NCBI GenBank assembly: GCA_025935655.1
Contig: JAICUV010000099.1
Coordinates: 1-11,392 of the forward strand
DNA length: 11,392 nucleotides
Origin: Chloroflexota bacterium
GTDB lineage: Bacteria; Chloroflexota; Limnocylindria; Limnocylindrales; CSP1-4
Direction: 5' to 3'
Each line of letters begins with the position of its first letter. Position 1 is the stretch's first letter. The notes below the pieces were generated by a model. That model did no database searches. It had not been told where the DNA came from and saw only the letters and a program-made list of their open reading frames with translations. A program made the translations under genes and the position numbers. Of the stretch, positions 5,017-10,944 are shown one piece after another.

Positions 5017-6459
5017 ATGGAGCACGTCCGGCAGATGCAGATCCACGCGCTCGTCCTCGCGGGCGGCGACGGCAACCGTTTCGGGGGCGAGCTGCCCAAG
5101 CAGTTCGTGCGGCTCGCCGGCGACGCGATCCTGCTGCGGACCCTGCGCCGGCTGGCATCGGTGCGCATGGACCGGATCGTCGTCGTGGCGCACCCGCGCT
5201 GGCTGGACGAGACGCGCGCGCTCGTGGCCGAGGCCGGGCTCGCCATCGAGGTGGCCGTCGTCGCGGGCGGCGCGACCCGCAACGAGAGCACCCGCAACGG
5301 GCTCATCGCGCTCGACGCCGCGGACGACGACGTGATCGTGGTCCACGACGCCGTTCGGCCGCTCGTGCCGGTCGAGGTGGTCCAGCGCTCGATCGAGCCC
5401 GTCGCCTCCGGTCGCGCCGACGCGACCGACACCGTCATCCCGTCCGCGGACACCCTCGTCATCGTGGAGGGCGAGGACGTCGTGGAGATCCCCGACCGCG
5501 GACGCTACCGCCGGGGCCAGACGCCGCAGGTGTTCCGCAAGGCGGTGCTGACGCACGCGTACGCCGAGGCGGAACGCGTTGGCGACCTGACCGCGACCGA
5601 CGACTGCAGCCTCGTCCTGCGCTACGTGCCCGGGGCGCGTGTGATCGCCGTCGCCGGTGACGAGATCAACCTCAAGATCACGACCCCCATCGACCTCGTG
5701 ATGGCGGACCGGATGCTCCAGCTGTCGGTCCTCGTGCCGACCCAGGAGCCGCGCCCGACCCGGTCGCTCGTCGGCGCGCGGATGCTGGTCGTGGGCGGGA
5801 CCAACGGGATCGGGCGCGCGATCGCCGACCAGGCCGAGCAGCTCGGCGCGACCGCGGCCGTGGACGGGTCCTCGCTCGGGCTCGACGTGCGCGACTACGC
5901 GAACGTGGAAGCGCGGATCGCGGACGCCGCCCGGCGGCTCGGCGGCATCGACCACGTCGTGTGCACGGCGGGCGTCCTGCGGATCGGCCCGCTGGCCGCG
6001 ACCGACCCGGCCGAGATCGCCGAGGTCATCGACGTCAACCTGACGGGCACGCTCAACGTCGCGCGGGCCGCGTACCCGTATCTCCGGGACGCGCGCGGTT
6101 CCCTCACGGTGTTCACCTCGAGCTCGTTCACCCGCGGGCGCCCGGACTACGTGCCCTACAGCGCGAGCAAGGCCGCGGTCGTCAACGTGGCCCAGGGCCT
6201 GTCCGACGAGTGGGCACCGGACGGGATCCGCGTCAATGCCGTGAGCCCCGAGCGGACCGACACGCCGATGCGTCGCCGCGCGTTTCCGGCCGAGGTGCGC
6301 GACGGGATGCTCCGCGCGGAGGACGTCGCCAAGGCCACGATCCGGGTCATCCGGTCCGACCTCACCGGCCAGGTCGTCGACGTCAAGCAGCACGACGTGG
6401 CCGTCGCGGCCGCGGCGGCCGAGGCGGCCGAGGCCGCCATCCCCGGAGCCGGCTCCTGA
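5017..6459 (+). CDS. Bifunctional cytidylyltransferase/SDR reductase, probable CDP-ribitol synthase
   Basis: Two-domain protein of 480 residues. Residues 7-235 are an IspD/TarI-type cytidylyltransferase: LAGGDGNR (14-21), PKQ (27-29), VHDAVRP (109-115), then TPQVFR, TDDCS and the closing KITTPIDLVMADRML. Residues 250-460 are a short-chain dehydrogenase: GGTNGIG near 260-266, the mid-domain Asn in VNLTGT, and the catalytic YxxxK as Tyr381 and Lys385 in YSASK. The order matches Haemophilus Bcs1/Acs1, which reduces ribulose 5-phosphate with NADPH and couples the ribitol 5-phosphate to CTP. CDP-ribitol synthesis is therefore the likely role, not isoprenoid synthesis by IspD alone. The usual NNAG motif reads CTAG, and the tail is alanine-rich. 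The start at 5017 follows a weak AGG; ATG 5035 is possible. The 3' end overlaps the next gene by 4 bases. Confidence 0.9.
   Translation: MEHVRQMQIHALVLAGGDGNRFGGELPKQFVRLAGDAILLRTLRRLASVRMDRIVVVAHPRWLDETRALVAEAGLAIEVAVVAGGATRNESTRNGLIALDAADDDVIVVHDAVRPLVPVEVVQRSIEPVASGRADATDTVIPSADTLVIVEGEDVVEIPDRGRYRRGQTPQVFRKAVLTHAYAEAERVGDLTATDDCSLVLRYVPGARVIAVAGDEINLKITTPIDLVMADRMLQLSVLVPTQEPRPTRSLVGARMLVVGGTNGIGRAIADQAEQLGATAAVDGSSLGLDVRDYANVEARIADAARRLGGIDHVVCTAGVLRIGPLAATDPAEIAEVIDVNLTGTLNVARAAYPYLRDARGSLTVFTSSSFTRGRPDYVPYSASKAAVVNVAQGLSDEWAPDGIRVNAVSPERTDTPMRRRAFPAEVRDGMLRAEDVAKATIRVIRSDLTGQVVDVKQHDVAVAAAAAEAAEAAIPGAGS
6445..6448 (+). promoter_or_regulatory. GGAG ribosome binding site pointing to a CTG start
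   Basis: GGAG lies seven bases before the CTG at 6456, and that CTG overlaps the upstream TGA as CTGA. No ATG, GTG or TTG lies nearby in this frame until the GTG at 6510. The site therefore argues for CTG initiation by translational coupling. Confidence 0.5.
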
Positions 6460-7577
6460 GCATCCTCGAGTACCGGCTGTCGAGCCTGCTGCTCCGCGCC
6501 CTGGGGGCGGTGTTCGGGCTCCTGCCGATCCGGCGCAACCGCGTCGTGCTGGCGACGGCCCGCCTCCCTGTCCTGGACGGCAACCTGCGGGCGATCCATG
6601 ACGCGATCCGCCGCACCCGACCAGCCGCCGAGGTGGTGCTCCTCCTCGAGCCGTACGGGTACGGGCGGGCCGCGAAGCTGCGCTACCTCCTGCGGATGGT
6701 GCGGGGGACGTTCCACGTGCGGACCGCCGGCCTCGTGATCGTGGACAACGCGTGGCTGCCCGTCCACGTCACGCCCCACCGCGCCGGGACCACGGTCGTC
6801 CAGGTGTGGCACGCGACGGGCGCGCTCAAGCGGTTCGGCGTGGACACGGCCCTGCCGCCCGCCGAGCCGGAGCGCACGTTCCTGCACCGCTACTACGACT
6901 GGGTGGTCACCGCAGGCGAGGCCTCGCGGGCGCCGTGGGCGGCGGCGCTGCGGACGCCCATCGAGCGCGTCCTCCCCCTCGGGTCCGCGCGGACGGACGA
7001 CCTCCTCGACCCGGGGCGGCTCGCCGCCGCCCGGGAGCGGGCCCTGGCCCTGTACCCGCAGCTCGCCGGTCGGCGGGTCGTCCTGTATGCGCCGACGTTC
7101 CGCGGCCGGGGCGTCGCGAAGACCGATGGCGGGGCGCTCGACCCTGCGCGGCTGCGAGCGCTCCTCCCGCCGACCGACGTCCTCGTCCTGAAGTCGCACC
7201 CCAACCTGGATCCCCGGCTGGTGCCCACGGCCGGCTACGACGTCGTGGCCGACCCGTCCGACGACATGAACGACCTGCTCGCCCTGGCCGACGTCCTGGT
7301 CACGGACTACTCGTCCTCCGTGTTCGAGTTCGTGCTCCTGCGCCGGCCGGTCGTGCTGCTGGTGCCTGACCTCGAGGAGTACGAGCGGGACCCGGGGCTG
7401 TACCTGGACCTGCGGACGGACCTCGTGGGCACGCTGGTGCGCGACACCGACGCCGCCGCCGAGGCGATCACCGCCGCCCGCGTCGACGAGGCGGCCTACG
7501 ACGCGTTCATCGCCCGCCATCTCGGCGGCTGCGACGGGCACGCGGCCGAGCGGATCGTCGCGCGCTTCGTCCCCTGA
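6456..7577 (+). CDS. CDP-glycerol/CDP-ribitol glycerophosphotransferase family protein (copy 2)
   Basis: This is a paralogue of the gene at 3754-4947 and a member of the same TagB/TagF/TarL-type family (373 residues from CTG). Motifs in order: DNAWLPVHV (98-106), QVWHATG (116-122, with conserved His119), YAPTFRG, LKSHP, VTDYSS with FEF behind it, and DGHAAERI near the end. The likely reaction is transfer of ribitol or glycerol phosphate from the CDP-polyol made by the preceding gene onto the growing polymer. One copy may prime and the other polymerise, as in TagB/TagF or TarK/TarL pairs; this is inference. The CTG start is favoured because GGAG is well spaced, CTGA overlaps the upstream stop, and the N-terminus (SILEYRLSS) aligns with that of copy 1. 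GTG 6510 is the alternative and would remove about 18 residues. The stop is 3 bases from the convergent pyruvyltransferase stop. Confidence 0.88.
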   Translation: MSILEYRLSSLLLRALGAVFGLLPIRRNRVVLATARLPVLDGNLRAIHDAIRRTRPAAEVVLLLEPYGYGRAAKLRYLLRMVRGTFHVRTAGLVIVDNAWLPVHVTPHRAGTTVVQVWHATGALKRFGVDTALPPAEPERTFLHRYYDWVVTAGEASRAPWAAALRTPIERVLPLGSARTDDLLDPGRLAAARERALALYPQLAGRRVVLYAPTFRGRGVAKTDGGALDPARLRALLPPTDVLVLKSHPNLDPRLVPTAGYDVVADPSDDMNDLLALADVLVTDYSSSVFEFVLLRRPVVLLVPDLEEYERDPGLYLDLRTDLVGTLVRDTDAAAEAITAARVDEAAYDAFIARHLGGCDGHAAERIVARFVP

Positions 7578-7580
7578 CCC

Positions 7581-8903
7581 TCAGCCGGCCTGCGGGCCGG
7601 ACGAATCGACCCGGCCCGCCACGCGGCCCACGAGCCGCCGTTGCAGGCGGCGGAGGCTGGAGCGCCGGACCGCCTTGCGCAGGCCGAACCTGGCGCGCCG
7701 CACCCGGGCACCGAGGGGGGCGTGCGCGCGGGAGGACGGATCGCGGCGGATGACCGGGTGCCACGCGGTCGCGGCGACCCGGGCCTCCCACGCCTCTGGG
7801 GCGCCGTCGTGGAGGAACGCGTGGTCGACGCCGTGCCTGGCCAGGTACGCCTGGAAGGTCGCCCAGCGAGCGCCGTGGCCCTCGTTGAGCGCGGTCCAGT
7901 CGGCGGCGGCATGGAGGTCCGCGGCGTCGGTCTCCGGGCCGACCTCATGGATCGTGCGGTGCGGGATGTCGAAGTAGCGGGCGAGCTCGAGGGTCCGCGA
8001 GTCGTGGGCCACGACGACCCCGGGCGTGCCGGCGAGCAGCGCGGCGATCGTCCCGTGGATCCGCGTCCCGAACGAGAAGTCCCGGGTCCGGAGGTCCGCG
8101 ATCCACGAGTGCGGGTCGAGGAAGAACACGGTCCGGTCCTCGCGGATGAGCGGGTGGCCGAGGTGGACCGGGTTGTCGACGGTCTTCCACGCGTCGGGGT
8201 GGGTGCCGCCCCACAGGAGCAGTTCCAGCGTCTCGAGGTCCTGGGCGACGTAGACGAGGTTCGGGTACGCCTCGGCGTGGCGGGTGACGATCGGACCCAG
8301 CGCCTTCACGTAGGGCGAGACGGTGAGCGCGATCCGCGCCTCGCTGGTGAGCTCCGGGACCTTGCGCTCGACGCGGAGATCCGGGCCCCACGCGAACATC
8401 GACGGGCAGCCGATGATCTCGACGTCGGCGAAGCCGAGGCTGCGCAGGTAGTCGGCGGTCAGCTCCCCGCGAACCCCGATCGACGGCCCGTGGTCCAGGA
8501 CGGCACCGACGAAGGACCGCACCGACCGCTCGATGGGGCCCAGCCGCGACCAGTCGTAGTCCAGCGTGGCCTGAGCCCCGACCCCCAGGACGACGACCGG
8601 GATCCGGAGCCGCGAGATGAGCTCGGTCATCGAGTCGAGGTGCTTGACGAACGTCGGCCGGAAGGCGTTTGCGAGCGGGATGACGTAGCGGTCGAACTCG
8701 TCGTTGATCCGGTCCGCGGCGCGCTTCGATGTCCTGAACCGGTCCGCGACGACCGTCGTGCCGGGCGCCGACAGGAGCTTGTGCGCCGCGTCGAGGAACA
8801 CCAGGTTGCCGACGTTGTTGCCGATGAGGTTCTGCTCGAGCACCTGCTCGGCGGGTCGCACCTCGAACGGGTCCTTCGGCGCGCGGAGGAGGATCCGGGT
8901 CAC
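7581..8903 (-). CDS. Polysaccharide pyruvyltransferase family protein
   Basis: Protein of 440 residues with the pattern of the polysaccharide pyruvyl transferase family (CsaB/WcaK/ExoV-like, GT-B-type fold). These enzymes add ketal-linked pyruvate from phosphoenolpyruvate to surface sugars. Visible family elements are NNVGNLVF (29-36), VLGVGAQ (105-111), IGVRGELTADYLRSLGF (142-158), IGCPSMF (164-170), GTRIHG (279-284) and the following TPGVVVAHDSRTLELARYF (293-311). Residues from about 385 to the end form an arginine-rich tail (RRARFGLRKAVRRSSLRRLQRR) outside the core, which may bind membrane lipid or an anionic polymer. The GTG start at 8903 has AGGAG four bases upstream. In context it probably modifies the polymer made by the neighbouring genes. 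Some family members have other or unknown activities, so the acceptor and donor are unproven. Confidence 0.85.
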   Translation of the reverse strand: MTRILLRAPKDPFEVRPAEQVLEQNLIGNNVGNLVFLDAAHKLLSAPGTTVVADRFRTSKRAADRINDEFDRYVIPLANAFRPTFVKHLDSMTELISRLRIPVVVLGVGAQATLDYDWSRLGPIERSVRSFVGAVLDHGPSIGVRGELTADYLRSLGFADVEIIGCPSMFAWGPDLRVERKVPELTSEARIALTVSPYVKALGPIVTRHAEAYPNLVYVAQDLETLELLLWGGTHPDAWKTVDNPVHLGHPLIREDRTVFFLDPHSWIADLRTRDFSFGTRIHGTIAALLAGTPGVVVAHDSRTLELARYFDIPHRTIHEVGPETDAADLHAAADWTALNEGHGARWATFQAYLARHGVDHAFLHDGAPEAWEARVAATAWHPVIRRDPSSRAHAPLGARVRRARFGLRKAVRRSSLRRLQRRLVGRVAGRVDSSGPQAG

Positions 8904-8936
8904 GCGACTCCTGGGTGCTGGTTGGGACGACGCGGC

Positions 8937-8943
8937 TAGCGTA
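8937..8943. promoter_or_regulatory. Back-to-back -10-like hexamers in the pyruvyltransferase/hydrolase gap
   Basis: The sequence GCTAGCGTAGC holds TACGCT on the minus strand (8943-8938), the same hexamer seen before the oxidoreductase gene. It would give the pyruvyltransferase a leader of about 28 bases with its ribosome binding site. On the plus strand the overlapping TAGCGT (8937-8942) also fits TAnnnT and could serve the nucleoside hydrolase. For the hydrolase a weaker hexamer, CACACT (8973-8978), would give a leaderless start at exactly 8985. Confidence 0.3.
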
Positions 8944-8984
8944 GCGCGCCGCCGCGGGACGGTCGGGTACGGCACACTTGGGCG

Positions 8985-9953
8985 ATGACCACGAAGATCA
9001 TCCTCGACGTCGATACCGGCACCGACGACGCGGTCGCGCTCATGACCGCGGCCCTCTCCCCCGACATCGAGCTCGTCGGGGCGACGGTGGTGAACGGCAA
9101 CACCGTGCTCGACTCGTGCGTGGAGAACACGCTCCGGGTGTTCGAGTGGATCGGCATGCCCGGGGTGCCCGTGTTCCGGGGCATGTCGCGGCCGATCGCC
9201 CGGTTCCAGGCGGTGCACAACCCGGCGACCCGGATCCACGGCGACAAGCTCGACCTCCCGGAGGCGACGATCAAGGCGCAGCCGCAGCACGCGGTCGACT
9301 GGCTCATCGACACCTACCTCGCGTCCGACGGCGACATCACGCTGGTCCCGGTGGGCCCCCTGTCCAACATCGCGGCCGCGATCCAGAAGGAGCCGCGGAT
9401 CGTCGAGCGGATCCCGGAGATCGTCATCATGGGCGGCGCGCACGACCACGGGAACGCCACGGCCTCGGCGGAGTTCAACATCTGGCTCGACCCCGAGGCC
9501 GCGCGGATCGTGGTGAACTGTGGCCGCCCGATCCGGATGGTTCCGCTCGATGCGACCCATCGGGCGCTGGTGTCGCTGGAGGATGCGACGCGGCTGCGGG
9601 CCCTCGGGACGCCGGCCGGCGAGGCGGCCTACCGGTTCATCAGCAAGCGCATCGAGGGCTACGACGCCACCCAGCCGATGCAGCGGATGGGCGCCGCGCC
9701 CGTGCACGACGCGCTCGCCGTGTGCGCGATCATCGACCCCTCCGTGATCACGACCCGGTTCGCCCACGTGGACGTCGAGACCTCCGGGGAGCTCACCACG
9801 GGCCGCACGGTCTGCGACTTCCGGTTCAGCGGACGGACGCCGGCCGAGGCGAACTTCGCCTACCAGCCACCCAACGTGGAGTTCGCGCTGGACGCGGACG
9901 AGCCCAAGTTCGTGGCGATGCTCACCGACATCCTGGGCCGGACCGCCGGGTAG
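8985..9953 (+). CDS. Nucleoside hydrolase, inosine-uridine preferring family
   Basis: Protein of 322 residues, about the normal length for the IU-type nucleoside hydrolases. These cytoplasmic enzymes hydrolyse the N-glycosidic bond of ribonucleosides to release base and ribose for salvage. The calcium and ribose-binding aspartate cluster at the N-terminus is DVDTGTDDA (8-16), where DxDxGxDD is conserved although the usual proline is threonine. VGPLSNIAAA follows mid-protein, then MGGA with GNATASAEFNIWLDPEAA behind it, VPLDATH, and the C-terminal HDALAV whose Asp is another calcium ligand. Specificity among purine and pyrimidine nucleosides cannot be told. The start is the first ATG before the domain; it has no good Shine-Dalgarno site. 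The gene is divergent from the pyruvyltransferase (81-bp gap) and convergent with the membrane protein (49-bp gap). Confidence 0.93.
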   Translation: MTTKIILDVDTGTDDAVALMTAALSPDIELVGATVVNGNTVLDSCVENTLRVFEWIGMPGVPVFRGMSRPIARFQAVHNPATRIHGDKLDLPEATIKAQPQHAVDWLIDTYLASDGDITLVPVGPLSNIAAAIQKEPRIVERIPEIVIMGGAHDHGNATASAEFNIWLDPEAARIVVNCGRPIRMVPLDATHRALVSLEDATRLRALGTPAGEAAYRFISKRIEGYDATQPMQRMGAAPVHDALAVCAIIDPSVITTRFAHVDVETSGELTTGRTVCDFRFSGRTPAEANFAYQPPNVEFALDADEPKFVAMLTDILGRTAG

Positions 9954-9954
9954 G

Positions 9955-9977
9955 GGCCGGACCGCGGACGCCCGGCC
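9955..9977. terminator. Weak GC hairpin between convergent genes
   Basis: GGCCGG (9955-9960) pairs perfectly with CCGGCC (9972-9977) around an 11-base loop, just past the nucleoside hydrolase stop. There is no T-run on either strand, so it is at best a weak bidirectional or Rho-assisted terminator. Confidence 0.25.
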
Positions 9978-10002
9978 TGACCGCCGCTAGCCGGCGCCCG
10001 AT

Positions 10003-10515
10003 CTAGACGAACGCCCGGAACAGCACCCACAGCGCGCCCGCGGCCACGAGGACGAGCGCGACGCCCGCGAGGATCGCGCGGCCACGGCGACGCGACAGCG
10101 CGGCCGCTCCCGCCAGCCCGAGCGCGGCGAGCGCGACCAGCGCCAGCAGCCCGATGTTGAGGATCGTCACCGCGCTGCCGGTGACGACCAGCACGACCGC
10201 GGTCAGCACGACGGTCGCGATGCCCACGACCGCGAGCGCCCGTCGGCCGCCCGGTGCCAGCGCCGGGACCGAGCCCTCGTCCCCCGCGCCGACCAGCGCG
10301 CACAGCCCGATGCCGGATGGGACGGCGAGGACGGCCGCGAGCGCCAGCGCCACCCGCCCGAAGACCTCGCCGAACACGGCGCGCAGCCAGCCGTCCACCT
10401 CGGGCGCGTCGGTGCGCAGGAGGGTGAACACGCCCAGCCCGGCGAGCACGGCTGCCGCGACGAGCAGCATCGTGAGGGTCGTGCGCGAGGCGATGAGGAC
10501 GGCCTTTGGGCTCAC
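10003..10515 (-). CDS. Hypothetical membrane protein, about five TM segments
   Basis: Family not recognised. From the GTG at 10515 the protein has 170 residues. It shows hydrophobic segments at about 14-33, 52-75, 86-107, 110-135 and 145-167, with one longer loop (about 34-51, LRTDAPEVDGWLRAVFGE) between the first two and a basic patch (SRRRGR) before the last. No catalytic motif is seen. The frame stays open to a TTG at 10575, which would add 20 mostly Pro/Thr/Ala residues. However, that TTG is the first half of a TTGACC -35-like box with a -10-like GACACT 17 bases on, so the shorter start is preferred. It lies 90 bp downstream of the HypA-like gene on the same strand and could be transcribed with it or from its own promoter. 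Confidence 0.6.
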   Translation of the reverse strand: MSPKAVLIASRTTLTMLLVAAAVLAGLGVFTLLRTDAPEVDGWLRAVFGEVFGRVALALAAVLAVPSGIGLCALVGAGDEGSVPALAPGGRRALAVVGIATVVLTAVVLVVTGSAVTILNIGLLALVALAALGLAGAAALSRRRGRAILAGVALVLVAAGALWVLFRAFV

Positions 10516-10546
10516 TGGGGGCGCTCGTGCGGTGGTGGGCGGCGTG

Positions 10547-10575
10547 AGTGTCGGGCGCACCGCGAACGCGGTCAA
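10547..10575 (-). promoter_or_regulatory. Putative promoter TTGACC-17-GACACT for the membrane protein gene
   Basis: On the minus strand TTGACC (10575-10570) matches the -35 consensus at five of six positions. It is followed after exactly 17 bases by GACACT (10552-10547), a weak -10. Transcription would start near 10540, giving a leader of about 25 bases to the GTG at 10515. It is the only pair in the window with both boxes at ideal spacing. Confidence 0.35.
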
Positions 10576-10605
10576 CCACTACGGAGGTCCTGGTCTGCCG
10601 CGGGG

Positions 10606-10944
10606 TCAGGCCGCCCGGACCTCGAGCAGCTCGATCTCCGCGGTGCGTGGCGGCGTGGACACGTCGCCGCACGACGGGCAGACCGCGATCGACGTGCCCA
10701 CCATGTCGTCGTGGCCGAGGGCGCCGCTGAACCCGCACGGGCAGTCCAGCCGGATCTCGAACGGCTCCGCCTCGAGCGCCGCGCCGGCCAGCGGCCCGTC
10801 CGCCGCCAGCATCTCGAACGCCTGGCGCAGGACGTCCTCCGGGATCGTGGTCGCGTAGCGGACCCGGACGACACCGACGGGCGCACCGCCGGACCTGGCG
10901 GACGCCACCTCGACGAGGTCCGCGACGAGCGCCACCTCATGCAC
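10606..10944 (-). CDS. hypA: Hydrogenase nickel-incorporation protein HypA-like
   Basis: Protein of 112 residues, the usual HypA length. HypA delivers nickel to the large subunit of [NiFe] hydrogenases together with HypB. After the initiator comes the nickel-binding His2-Glu3 (HEVALVADLV). The middle has the family pattern IPEDVLRQAFEMLA, then a GAALEAE strand. The zinc domain carries Cys68, Cys70, Cys89 and Cys92. The second pair is the normal CPSCG, but the first is CPC (CxC) rather than the usual CxxC. The GTG start at 10944 is fixed by the HE motif that must follow it. It overlaps the 3' end of the upstream protease gene by 8 bases, and a GAGG about nine bases upstream can serve as ribosome binding site, so the two are translationally coupled. 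Identification rests on motif order and context. Confidence 0.85.
   Translation of the reverse strand: MHEVALVADLVEVASARSGGAPVGVVRVRYATTIPEDVLRQAFEMLAADGPLAGAALEAEPFEIRLDCPCGFSGALGHDDMVGTSIAVCPSCGDVSTPPRTAEIELLEVRAA

Noticed and set aside
5017..5730. Reading the N-terminal domain simply as IspD of the MEP isoprenoid pathway
   Set aside because: The fusion to an SDR domain and the flanking glycerophosphotransferases fit CDP-ribitol synthesis better. An IspD role cannot be formally excluded without checking for a separate ispD in the genome.
4987..6393. 468-codon minus-strand frame opposite the cytidylyltransferase/SDR gene
   Set aside because: No motifs, His/Arg/Asp-rich composition; the plus strand encodes two complete enzyme domains.
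7641..8939. 432-codon plus-strand open frame opposite the pyruvyltransferase gene
   Set aside because: Arg/Glu/Asp-rich shadow of the minus-strand gene, which has family motifs and a ribosome binding site.
10516..10575. TTG at 10575 as the start of the membrane protein
   Set aside because: The added 20 residues are low-complexity and the TTG coincides with a -35-like box. No spaced ribosome binding site is present.
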